Below are positions 17,412-25,105 of a stretch of 64,000 nucleotides of DNA, piece after piece. The translations under genes and the position numbers were made by a program. The stretch lies in NCBI RefSeq assembly GCF_007830235.1, contig NZ_VLKI01000001.1, forward strand, positions 118,464 to 182,463, in the 5' to 3' direction. A model generated the notes under the pieces. It saw only the letters and a program-made list of their open reading frames with translations, was not told where the DNA came from and searched no databases. This stretch comes from Cytobacillus oceanisediminis. Lineage in GTDB: Bacteria > Bacillota > Bacilli > Bacillales > Cytobacillaceae. How positions within the stretch are numbered: the first letter of the stretch is position 1; each line of letters opens with the position of its first letter.

Positions 17412-17650
17412 TAAAAAAAGCCCTTCTGTCCCTATAAAAAGGACGGAAGAGCTTTGTCTTTCGCGGTACCACCTTCATTGGCACTTAACACACAAGTGCC
17501 CGCTTTAAAACTCCTTTAACGCAGGAAAACGGCCAGGTTTGCCTGACAGCTCAAGGGATAGGTTCAATAGCTTTGCAGGCCGCAGGATCTTTCAGCCGGT
17601 GAATCCTGCTCTCTTCTTGCCTGAGTTCTATTTACTGGTTCCCTGTCATG
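17412..17650 (-). promoter_or_regulatory. Proline-specific T-box riboswitch of proBA
   Basis: On the minus strand, Stem I (GAGCAGGATTCACCG ... GATCCTGC) presents GAACCTATC, with proline specifier codon CCT at 17560-17562. The T-box core GGTGGTACCGCG is at 17462-17473; its TGGT bulge matches a tRNA end ACCA. The competing terminator (AAGCTCTTCCGTCC / GGGACAGAAGGGCTT plus T run) is at 17412-17456. Uncharged tRNA-Pro should favour antitermination and proBA expression, as known for Bacillus subtilis proBA. Confidence 0.93.
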
Positions 17651-17854
17651 ACTTTTTCTTTATAAATGCGTTCCATTTAATTAGAAATATTATGCACGCT
17701 GGGGACTTTTATGTCAATAAAAACTTTAGCCAGCGAAGTAAACCATACCTCTAAAACAAAATCTGACTTGCACATATACCCATTAATGATTCATACGATA
17801 ACATGATATGCTGCTAAGGAGGTTTTTTATTTATGATTTCTAGTAATTATTTTT

Positions 17855-18343
17855 ATGACTACCCTATTTATGATTCGCTCACCTGTTGACAAACAGTTAG
17901 TAAGCGATATTCAAAAAGCTATAAATGGGGAGTTTTCGGCCATTGCTTGCTATAAAAGCTTAGCTGAAATGGCACCAGCAAAGGATGAAAGAAGTCAAAT
18001 TACTGAAATCCGAAAAGATGAAATCCGGCATTTAGAAGAATTCAAAAGAATTTACATCAGCTTAACAGGAAAGCAGCCAACGCCTCAGCGTCTTCCTGGA
18101 TGTCCAAGTACGTATAAAGAAGGGTTGGATTTTTCGTTCCATGATGAGCAAAAGACGGTCGATTTTTGTTTGGATTTAGCAGAAAGAATGGACGGTCCAT
18201 CTTTCAAACAAACCATTCGCCGGGCTGCTCCTGATGAACAAAATCACGCAGTTTGGTTTATGTATTTTATCCATAAAAATCAGCGAAAGAGACATTCTGA
18301 ACGCCAGCAACAGCCGAAACTTACGGCGCTAAAGGGGCATTAA
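17855..18343 (+). CDS. Ferritin-like domain protein, apparently frameshifted at both ends
   Basis: Residues 12-145 form a four-helix ferritin-like domain with repeated metal-ligand patterns (GEFSAIACYKSL; EIRKDEIRHLEEF; DEQKTVDFCLDLAE; APDEQNHAVWFMYF). The domain resembles B. subtilis YhjR-type proteins. The ATG at 17855 has no ribosome-binding site. A strong AAGGAGG precedes ATG 17834, which encodes MISSNYFYDYPIYDSLT in another frame before stopping. One extra base near 17880 would join it to SPVDKQLV, so the true N-terminus seems frameshifted. The C-terminus (RHSERQQQPKLTALKGH) also looks out of frame with the next ORF. Confidence 0.6.
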   Translation: MTTLFMIRSPVDKQLVSDIQKAINGEFSAIACYKSLAEMAPAKDERSQITEIRKDEIRHLEEFKRIYISLTGKQPTPQRLPGCPSTYKEGLDFSFHDEQKTVDFCLDLAERMDGPSFKQTIRRAAPDEQNHAVWFMYFIHKNQRKRHSERQQQPKLTALKGH

Positions 18344-18369
18344 ATGCCGTTACACTAACATTTCCCCAA

Positions 18370-18747
18370 ATGCTTACTTATGCCATGCAGGACGAGTATT
18401 TGGCTCAATCAAGATACATCAATATCCTAAATACTTTTGGAGAAATTCGCACATTCACACAAATCAAAGCAGCTGAACTGAGACATATAAGCGCATCGCT
18501 GAACCTTTTCCAACGTTATCAAGTACCTGTCCCTGAAGATATTTCCCAAATGTTTATCACAACTCCAAAATCGATCAAAGAAGCCTATGCCGCTGGGGTC
18601 CAGGGGGAAATAGAGAATATCTCCATGTACGAAAAATTTTTGGCCTTTAACATCCCAGCCGATGCCAGAAACGTTTTTTCTAATCTGCGCAACGCTTCGC
18701 TTAATCATCTCGCTGCTTTTGAAAGAGGGTTAGCTAGAAATTTTTAA
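18370..18747 (+). CDS. DUF2202-like ferritin-fold protein, 5'-truncated
   Basis: 125 residues resembling the second half of ferritin-like DUF2202 proteins: QMLTYAMQDEYLAQSRYINI, TFTQIKAAELRHISAS, EAYAAGVQGEIENISMYEKF and NHLAAFERGLARNF, each helix carrying expected Glu/His ligands. No ribosome-binding site precedes ATG 18370. The frame stays open upstream and reads ETYGAKGALNAVTLTFP, a natural lead-in, back to a stop at 18298, with no start. It is therefore either the 3' half of a gene broken from the preceding ORF by a frameshift near 18300-18320, or a gene that lost its start. Confidence 0.55.
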   Translation: MLTYAMQDEYLAQSRYINILNTFGEIRTFTQIKAAELRHISASLNLFQRYQVPVPEDISQMFITTPKSIKEAYAAGVQGEIENISMYEKFLAFNIPADARNVFSNLRNASLNHLAAFERGLARNF

Positions 18748-18767
18748 TTGTAAGGTTAAAGGAATCA

Positions 18768-18850
18768 CGGCAGTACATCCAGGGTTAACCTGAAAGTTCA
18801 AGGAATAGGTACAATAGCTGCAGACAAAGCTATTAAACTCATTCTCTTTT
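18768..18850 (-). promoter_or_regulatory. Relic of a T-box Stem I/II region
   Basis: On the minus strand the stretch GCTATTGTACCTATTCCTTG and the following bases match the proBA T-box (GCTATTGAACCTATCCCTTG and onward) at about 30 of 36 positions, covering the specifier-loop region. No GGTGG-ACCGCG core or terminator follows; instead it runs into the 3' end of the ferritin-like ORF. It looks like a decayed duplicate. Confidence 0.55.
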
Positions 18851-18895
18851 TATAAAATTTTACCTTGCGAATTTCATAAAAAATTTTTCCTCATC

Positions 18896-18926
18896 AAAAA
18901 AACAAATACCTGCCGTATAGGCAGGC
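18896..18926 (-). terminator. Terminator of the small ORF at 18950
   Basis: Minus-strand stem GCCTGCC/GGCAGGT with a TATAC loop, followed by TTTGTTTTTTT. Confidence 0.75.
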
Positions 18927-18949
18927 ACCGGTATAGAGTATTAACATTT

Positions 18950-19081
18950 TTAGCTTTGGCCTCTGGTACCTCTTCCAGGATTAGAAGAGGAGCGGGCATT
19001 TTTGTTTTTTTCATCGGGTGCAAAAGTTTGGTTATCCTTTGTAACTTTAGCACCCTCTAAAAAATTATCTTTTGTTTTCAA
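18950..19081 (-). CDS. Small hydrophilic protein, 43 residues, unknown
   Basis: TTG start at 19081, nine bases behind a perfect AGGAGG, reads MKTKDNFLEGAKVTKDNQTF and ends in a Ser/Gly/Arg-rich tail (NPGRGTRGQS). Its own terminator follows. Size and composition recall small acid-soluble spore-type proteins, but I cannot name the family. It lies divergent from the RNase J paralogue. Confidence 0.6.
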   Translation of the reverse strand: MKTKDNFLEGAKVTKDNQTFAPDEKNKNARSSSNPGRGTRGQS

Positions 19082-19222
19082 TTGAAATCACCTCCTATAT
19101 TATGTTGCACCTATAAGGTGTTTTTATAATAATGTTCGAAGGTTCCAAATGTTATCATTTTCTTATAAACCTCCCCCAATCGGGAATGCTAAGAAAAATG
19201 ATTCTAGTGGGAGGATATACAT

Positions 19223-20896
19223 ATGGAGTCAAACGGAAAACAATTATCCATATTTTCTCTGGGCGGCATTAATGAGATTGGGAAGAACATGTATGTCATT
19301 CAATATGGCGACGATATCATTGTCATTGATGCCGGGGGGAAATTTCCGGATGAGAGCTTACTGGGAATCGATTTAATTATCCCCGATATTTCCTATCTGG
19401 AGGAAAACAAGGACAAGATCCGAGCTTTGATTGTGACGCATGGACATGAAGACCATATCGGAGGAGTTCCTTATTTACTGAAAAAAATGAACATGCCAAT
19501 TTATGCGACCCGTTTTACGCTTGGATTGATTGAATTAAAGCTTACCGAGCACCGGCTGATTGGGGATTCAGAACTTGTCAGCATCGATTCTGAATCCAAT
19601 CTTACTTTTGGCGAAATCGGTGTGAGCTTTTTCAAAGTGAATCATAGTATTCCCGACTGCCTCGGAATTGTTTTTCAAACACCAGAGGGCAATGTCGTGC
19701 ACACCGGAGACTTTAAATTTGATTTAACACCGGTGAATCAAGAGCATTCGGATATTCATAAAATGGCGGAAATTGGCCGAAATGGCGTCTTGGCGCTTTT
19801 ATCAGAAAGCACAAATGCGGAACGGACAGGCTCCACGCCAACTGAACAGATTGTCGGGGAAAATATTGAAGAGGCCTTCATGAAGGCTCCCCGAAAAATC
19901 ATCATCTCCACTTTCGCTTCGAATGTCAGCCGTGTCCAGCAGGTGGTGGAAGCGGCGATTAAAACCAATCGCAAACTTGTGCTGCTTGGCCGAAGTATGG
20001 TGAATGTGGTGGATGTGGCAATTGAGCGCGGGTACCTCAATGTTCCCGAAGGAATGCTCGCTGATCCAAAAGAAGCGATGAACTTGCCACCTGAAAAAGT
20101 CTGTATTCTTTGTACGGGAAGCCAGGGAGAGCCGATGGCTGCATTATCGCGTCTATCAACAGGAAATTATCGCGATGCAGAGATTCATCCTGAAGATACT
20201 GTAATTTTAGCTGCATCTCCTATTCCAGGAAATGAGCGGGATGTTTCGAAAATCATCGATAACCTCTTCCAGCTTGGTGCAAGAGTGATTTACGGATCCG
20301 GAAGCTCTACAGGCATGCATGTTTCCGGCCATGGCTACCAAGAGGATTTAAAGCTCATGCTTACGTTGATGAGGCCAAAATATTTTATTCCAATTCACGG
20401 TGAATACAGAATGCTTCATCATCACCGTTTGCTGGCGGAATCTGTGGGCGTTGAAAAAGGCAATACTTTTATCATAAAAAATGGCGATGTAGTTGATATC
20501 GAAAATGGCGCTGCCAGGCAAACCCGGAGGATTCCTGCAGGAGATACGTACGTAGACGGTGTGGGTGTTGGGGATATTGGAAGCATTGTGCTGCGCGACC
20601 GCAAGCAGCTTTCCGAGGATGGCATGATTGTTATTGTGTTAACGATGAGTAAAAGTGAACGGAAAATGATTTCGCGTCCTGACACGATATCACGCGGATT
20701 TGTCTATGCACGGGAATCCGAGGACCTTTTAAGAGAAATTAATCGGATTGTCGAAAAAACGGTGAACGACCTGCCGGAACAGGATAAAAGCCAGTGGAAT
20801 GTCATCAAACAAAGCATTAAAAAATCATTGGGGCAGTATTTGTTTACGCAAACAAAACGGAAGCCAATGATCCTGCCTATCATCATTGAAATCTAA
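19223..20896 (+). CDS. RNase J-family beta-CASP ribonuclease
   Basis: 557-residue metallo-beta-lactamase/beta-CASP RNase. The HGHEDHIGG zinc motif (about 73-81), HSIPDCLGI, HTGDFKFD, SGHGYQEDLKLM and the C-terminal KRKPMILPIIIEI tail are intact, so it should be catalytically active, with 5' exo- and endonuclease activity in RNA decay. Neither neighbour set of rnjA (rpoY) nor rnjB (dapG, dapA, tepA) is present. The sequence differs from what I recall of both J1 and J2, so it may be a third paralogue. ATG 19223 follows GGGAGG. Single gene with a terminator behind it. Confidence 0.85.
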   Translation: MESNGKQLSIFSLGGINEIGKNMYVIQYGDDIIVIDAGGKFPDESLLGIDLIIPDISYLEENKDKIRALIVTHGHEDHIGGVPYLLKKMNMPIYATRFTLGLIELKLTEHRLIGDSELVSIDSESNLTFGEIGVSFFKVNHSIPDCLGIVFQTPEGNVVHTGDFKFDLTPVNQEHSDIHKMAEIGRNGVLALLSESTNAERTGSTPTEQIVGENIEEAFMKAPRKIIISTFASNVSRVQQVVEAAIKTNRKLVLLGRSMVNVVDVAIERGYLNVPEGMLADPKEAMNLPPEKVCILCTGSQGEPMAALSRLSTGNYRDAEIHPEDTVILAASPIPGNERDVSKIIDNLFQLGARVIYGSGSSTGMHVSGHGYQEDLKLMLTLMRPKYFIPIHGEYRMLHHHRLLAESVGVEKGNTFIIKNGDVVDIENGAARQTRRIPAGDTYVDGVGVGDIGSIVLRDRKQLSEDGMIVIVLTMSKSERKMISRPDTISRGFVYARESEDLLREINRIVEKTVNDLPEQDKSQWNVIKQSIKKSLGQYLFTQTKRKPMILPIIIEI

Positions 20897-20906
20897 ACGA
20901 CAAAGA

Positions 20907-20937
20907 AGGCAAGCCTGTAACCGGGCTTGCCTTTATC
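20907..20937 (+). terminator. Terminator of the RNase J gene
   Basis: AAGGCAAGCC, a short loop, then GGGCTTGCCTTTATC. The symmetrical A/T flanks may also serve the convergent S1-domain gene. Confidence 0.8.
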
Positions 20938-20950
20938 TAAAGGGAGCTGA

Positions 20951-21406
20951 TTATCCGCGTCTTCCGCCTCGGCCGCCCCGCTTTGATTCAGTGTTGCGCT
21001 TCAATGAAGAAATATTTTCTTCACTCGACTTTAAAAACTTAGCCATCTTATCTTCAAAGCTTTCTTTCGGTTTAAAGTTTCCTTTCGAACGGAAATCTCT
21101 AGAACCGCCACGGCGATCATCTCTTCCCTGGCGCGGTGGGCGCTGTGAATAAGATGAAGTTTGTCCTTCAGGTCTGTCTACTGCTTTTTTGATGGAAAGA
21201 GCAATTTTGCCTTCCTTCTCACTAAGCACCTTTACAGTAACCTCGTCGCCTACTTTCAAATGGTCATTTACATCTTTTACATAGCTGTCCGCTACTTCAC
21301 TGATGTGAACAAGACCTGTTGTTCCTCCAGGCAATTCAACGAAAGCTCCAAAATTTGTAATGCCTGTTACTTTTCCTTGTACTTTACTACCTATTTCGAT
21401 TGACAA
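20951..21406 (-). CDS. yugI: S1-domain RNA-binding protein (YugI/GSP13-like)
   Basis: 151 residues. An N-terminal S1 OB-fold (about 1-75: IEIGSKVQGKVTGITNFGAF, GLVHISEVAD, HLKVGDEVTVKVL, KIALSIKK) is followed by an Arg/Gly-rich disordered tail (RPPRQGRDDRRGGS, ending RGGRGGRRG). B. subtilis YugI is a ribosome-associated general stress protein of this build. Single-gene unit convergent with the RNase J paralogue. Confidence 0.88.
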   Translation of the reverse strand: MSIEIGSKVQGKVTGITNFGAFVELPGGTTGLVHISEVADSYVKDVNDHLKVGDEVTVKVLSEKEGKIALSIKKAVDRPEGQTSSYSQRPPRQGRDDRRGGSRDFRSKGNFKPKESFEDKMAKFLKSSEENISSLKRNTESKRGGRGGRRG

Positions 21407-21660
21407 AAAACTTCCCCCTCAGTAATGTTAACAACGACTTATTATAACTTTTTTTCGAGATAATTTCAAATTCAAAAAATCAGCATATTTGCTTCATTAT
21501 AGTCCATATCTCCTCGATATTCTACCCGCTTAAATTAGAGATAAATCATGTTGTTGCCTCAATTTTATTCAAAGCAACAAAAAAAAAGCATATTTGCCCT
21601 TTCTTAGACATATAAAATGTCAGCTTAAAGTGAATTTTTTGCGGCGAATCGTGATTTAAT

Positions 21661-21753
21661 GTGCGGATAAAATTTTTTATGTGCGGATAGCACGAATTTA
21701 TGTGCGGATAGCACGGATTTATGTGCGGATAGCACGAATTTATGTGCGGATAG
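21661..21753. repeat. Phased short-motif array, core GTGCGGATA(GCACGAATT), period 20-21 bp
   Basis: GTGCGGATA begins at 21661, 21681, 21702, 21723 and 21744, spacings 20, 21, 21 and 21. The three middle units are almost identical over their full length. Because 21 bp is seven codons, a long spurious reading frame runs through the array. It lies upstream of yugI, and a different phased array begins 130 bp further on. Confidence 0.85.
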
Positions 21754-21815
21754 CATTTTTAAGTGGAGAATATCAAATTTTCGATCCCGAACGTTATTTT
21801 TCACATATGAGGACA

Positions 21816-21840
21816 GAAAAAGAGCCAGTTTGCCGGCTCC
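21816..21840 (-). terminator. Terminator-like hairpin between two arrays
   Basis: Minus-strand stem GAGCC/GGCTC with flanking pairs, followed by five T. It lies between the two phased arrays, with no gene between it and the next terminator at 21998. Confidence 0.55.
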
Positions 21841-21883
21841 TTGCCATAGATCTTATGATGTTACATTATATTTTTAGTCATTT

Positions 21884-21974
21884 ACCGGCCAAATTACGGC
21901 TTTTACCAGCCGATTTCGTATTTTTACCGACCATATATAATGATTTACCGGCCGAATCAATCGTAATACCGGCC
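21884..21974. repeat. Phased short-motif array, core ACCGGCC, period exactly 21 bp
   Basis: ACCGGCC or one-base variants (ACCAGCC, ACCGACC) begin at 21884, 21905, 21926, 21947 and 21968, four spacings of exactly 21 bp, each preceded by a T- or AT-rich stretch. It lies between two minus-strand terminators. Confidence 0.85.
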
Positions 21975-21997
21975 AAACCAAAAACTGATTCCCTCAA

Positions 21998-22024
21998 CAA
22001 AAAAAGCTCCTATAATAGGAGCTT
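21998..22024 (-). terminator. Terminator of the BASS transporter gene
   Basis: Minus-strand stem AAGCTCCT/AGGAGCTT followed by six T, directly behind the gene. Confidence 0.85.
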
Positions 22025-22040
22025 GATAGCTGATTGCTAA

Positions 22041-23006
22041 TTAAACTGAATGCCCTTCCTGAAGCACTTCCCTGCTAAAATGCCGCTTTATAAGGACGCC
22101 AAAAAGGGAGGCCAATACTTGCTGAAAAAGCATTCCGAGCACAACCGGAACGGCAACTGCCGGCGAAAAAAACGTGACCGCTACTACAGCACCAATACTG
22201 ATATTCCTCATTCCTCCATTAAAGGTGACTGCCACTGTGGTTTCACGGTCATACTTCAGCAGATTTGCGGTAATAAAGGTTAGCAAGTAACCCATGAATG
22301 CAATAAAAAAGACAGTGACTGCAATTCCGATTAATTTCAAGTTCACCTCTTTTAAATAGGGGGCAACGACAGCTCCGTTCAGTAAGACTACTATGGCCAT
22401 CCCGAGCTTCGAAAAAGGGGCAAGGCGGCTGCTTAAAATCACAGCACTCTTTCCTTTCGTAACTTGGTTTAAAATCATCCCCAGGAAAGAAGGCAGCACC
22501 ACCATCCAGAAAAGTCCCGTCATCATTGGTAAAACATCAATGTCTACAGTGGTCTGAAAAAATACGGATAATGTCAATGGCACAATAAACGGAGATAGAA
22601 AGGTATCAACCAAAATGATCGATAAGGTTAGCGGGATGTTCCCCTTATAAATGGACACCCAAATGAAACTCGAAATGCCTGTTGGAATGGCCATTGCCAG
22701 CACTAAGCCTGTAATGGTGTAGGGATCATCTCCAAATGCCAAGTGCCCGGTGCTCCAAGCAAAAAGCGGCATTAAGATATGCAGCATAATCACGATGAGA
22801 AAGAGCGGTTTAGGGTGATGAAGAATCTGTTTCAGTGAACTAAAATTTGAATTAAGACTTCCGGAAAACGTCATAAATGCAAAAACCCATGGAATAATAT
22901 AAGCATAATCCTTAAGATACACAGCCAGTAAAACACCAATAACCACGCTAGTGGGAGTTATCAATGGCATGGATTTCTCCAGATGTTTATTTAATTTATA
23001 TAGCAC
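22041..23006 (-). CDS. Bile acid:sodium symporter (BASS) family transporter
   Basis: 321 residues with about nine to ten membrane helices in the BASS fold. Conserved stretches are FMTFSGSLNSNFSSLKQIL (42-60), AIPTGISSFIWVSIYKGN, and the C-terminal FNGGMRNISIGAVVAVTFFS (about 265-284), a helix-crossover motif. Members move organic anions or keto acids with sodium; the substrate here is not evident and no neighbour suggests one. GTG 23006 follows AAGGGAG. Confidence 0.82.
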   Translation of the reverse strand: MLYKLNKHLEKSMPLITPTSVVIGVLLAVYLKDYAYIIPWVFAFMTFSGSLNSNFSSLKQILHHPKPLFLIVIMLHILMPLFAWSTGHLAFGDDPYTITGLVLAMAIPTGISSFIWVSIYKGNIPLTLSIILVDTFLSPFIVPLTLSVFFQTTVDIDVLPMMTGLFWMVVLPSFLGMILNQVTKGKSAVILSSRLAPFSKLGMAIVVLLNGAVVAPYLKEVNLKLIGIAVTVFFIAFMGYLLTFITANLLKYDRETTVAVTFNGGMRNISIGAVVAVTFFSPAVAVPVVLGMLFQQVLASLFGVLIKRHFSREVLQEGHSV

Positions 23007-23103
23007 AATGATGACTCCCTTCTTCTTGCCGATGCCTTTGAAAATCTATTTTAATTATCTGACTAATTATTTTATCATAATATACTGCTAGATTCATTAT
23101 ACA

Positions 23104-23124
23104 AAAAAGAGCCAGAATAACTGG
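23104..23124 (-). terminator. Terminator of the AarF-family gene
   Basis: Minus-strand CCAG-TTATT-CTGG stem, short but followed by CTCTTTTTT, 20 bp behind the gene. Confidence 0.6.
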
Positions 23125-23143
23125 TTTTTTCAAAACCACTCCG

Positions 23144-24760
23144 TTAGCGCTGCTTTTCCGGCATATATTTCAGCCACTTTCCCAGCTTGTAACTGGTCAC
23201 ACCGTAGCCGGCCAGTGCAACCCCTGTCAACCCAGCCGACAGCTGCCATATTAGTTCATCATCTAAATAGTAACCTGTAACCACTCCGATTAGACCAATC
23301 AATATCAGCTGAAAAAGCTGCTTCTTTCGATTCTCAAAAATCGCAAATTTAAATTCTCTTCTCTGCTCCGATTCCTTTAATTGCTCCAATTTACTCGGTG
23401 TCTCCAGGAACTCAACGGCAGAATGGAAGATTTTAAATAAAGGCTGGGACTGAATGACTCTCCAGATGAATGACCATTTATTGCCGTGAGAATTCAGCCA
23501 TTCGGTGAAAACTGGTTTCCCCAAGCCCAGTAGCTCTTCATCTGGTGCCAGGTTTCGAACGATCCCTTCAATCGTCATAAAAGAACGTCCCAGAAAAACG
23601 AATCGGGTTGGGACCTGGATGGGGAGCGCAGTAATCAGATCATTTAATTCCAATTTTAGGGCAATTAAATCCATTTCTTTTAACTGGGCAGGATCAAATG
23701 TTATCCACTCCCCAATCAGTCTTTCAATCGTTCTTGGATCTGCTTCAGGAAGCAAAAACCCTAACCGGGACAAGCACTCGACGGCTTTAGAGTAATTTTT
23801 GGCCAAAAAGCTTTCAATTAAACTTTGAAAAGCAGCAGCATCCTTTTTCGAGATTTCCCCTGCCATCCCGAAATCAAGCAGGATGATACGTCCCTCCCGA
23901 GATACCAGGACATTGCCGGGGTGAGGATCTGCATGAAACATGCCGGTTTCAAGCCATTGCGGGATAAAAATTTTCATAAGCCGACGGGCCAAATCCTGGC
24001 GGGAAACATCCAATTGCTCCACTGCCCCGATATCAGTGAGCCGCCTTCCTTCCACCCACTCCATCACAAGCACTTTAGATGTGCATAGGTCAGGATAAAC
24101 GGCAGGAATCCGTACATCATCACTTTCATTATAGCGGTTCTTAAAATAAAGCAGCGTTTCTTTTTCTTTTGTAAAATCAAGCTCCCGCTCAATCACCTGC
24201 TTCAATTCCTGAAACAGCACCTTCAGATTGATAAAGCCTTTTGGAATCGGAACAAAATGATCCGCAAACCAAATCAGAATGCTTAACGTCCTGAAGTCAG
24301 TCTGCACAATGGATTGAATTTCAGGACGCTGCACCTTGATGGCAACGGCTGACCCATCCTGCAAAACCCCTTTATAAACCTCGCCAATCGAAGCGGATGC
24401 AATGGCATCCTGTTCGATCGCCAGTACCTTCTTGGAAAGCTCAAATCCCCATTCTGCGTTCAATATCTCGTGAATCTTATTCCAATCTGATGGCGGAACT
24501 TTGTCGGTAAGGTCCTGAATTTCCTGAATAAAAGCAGCCGGCAGCAAATCAGAGCGTATACTGATGAATTGTCCAACCTTAATCAGCAGCCCTTCCAATT
24601 CAAAAAGCGTTTTCCGAAGCCTTTTCCCGATGCTTGCCCACAATTTCCCCCATTCCGCCTCTGGTTTGCGGGTCCACTTATACCAATAAATTTGTACAAA
24701 AATGCTAAACGCCAGAGAAAGCACTTTATACATCCGAAATAATTTATTCTTCGTTTTCAT
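23144..24760 (-). CDS. AarF/UbiB (ABC1) family atypical kinase, membrane anchored
   Basis: 538 residues. UbiB signatures: the KxGQ motif in LLIKVGQFISIRSDLLP (about 58-74), an Ala-rich loop ASASIGEVYKG, VAIKVQRP with the catalytic Lys, GMFHADPHPGNVLV (about 283-296) and ILLDFGMAGEI. Two C-terminal membrane helices (about 482-502 and 507-525) follow. UbiB proteins act as ATPases supporting isoprenoid quinone synthesis or distribution. Bacillus uses menaquinone, so the precise role here is unknown. Single gene. Confidence 0.85.
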   Translation of the reverse strand: MKTKNKLFRMYKVLSLAFSIFVQIYWYKWTRKPEAEWGKLWASIGKRLRKTLFELEGLLIKVGQFISIRSDLLPAAFIQEIQDLTDKVPPSDWNKIHEILNAEWGFELSKKVLAIEQDAIASASIGEVYKGVLQDGSAVAIKVQRPEIQSIVQTDFRTLSILIWFADHFVPIPKGFINLKVLFQELKQVIERELDFTKEKETLLYFKNRYNESDDVRIPAVYPDLCTSKVLVMEWVEGRRLTDIGAVEQLDVSRQDLARRLMKIFIPQWLETGMFHADPHPGNVLVSREGRIILLDFGMAGEISKKDAAAFQSLIESFLAKNYSKAVECLSRLGFLLPEADPRTIERLIGEWITFDPAQLKEMDLIALKLELNDLITALPIQVPTRFVFLGRSFMTIEGIVRNLAPDEELLGLGKPVFTEWLNSHGNKWSFIWRVIQSQPLFKIFHSAVEFLETPSKLEQLKESEQRREFKFAIFENRKKQLFQLILIGLIGVVTGYYLDDELIWQLSAGLTGVALAGYGVTSYKLGKWLKYMPEKQR

Positions 24761-25105
24761 CCGATCAACTCATTTCTAGTTAAATATGAGTGTTAAATTC
24801 TGCAAAAACGCAATTTACTCCTTTTTTTGTTTAAAAGGTGTATGTGCAAATAAAACTTAAAATTAGCGTAAAATCTCTCCTAAAATGACAGTAAATTTTC
24901 ATGGTTATTTAAACTTATCTCAAAAAACCATTCCTTTCCGTATGTATTCAGCTCAACAATGGCGTTCTTCACAAAAAAATAAAATATATGAATATTCCTA
25001 TAATTAGCAGAATGTTGAAAATGTGATGATTAATTAAGAAAGTTATATTGATACTAGTAATAGTAATGTTTAGTTAATTTAATTAAAAGTATGAGGAGTT
25101 GCTTT
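24761..25105. other. Divergent AT-rich intergenic region
   Basis: Holds the divergent promoters of the AarF-family gene and the secreted amidohydrolase. A GTAAA core recurs loosely near 24845-24895 but not well enough to call an array. No ORF seen. Confidence 0.45.

Noticed and set aside
21681..22040. A 119-codon plus-strand reading frame with RIARIYV and LPA-type heptad repeats
   Set aside because: It is produced by the 21-bp (seven-codon) period of two unrelated non-coding arrays, has no ribosome-binding site and crosses a terminator.
24791..24895. A further phased array with a GTAAA core
   Set aside because: Spacings vary between 20 and 23 bp and the core is too short and AT-rich to separate from chance.
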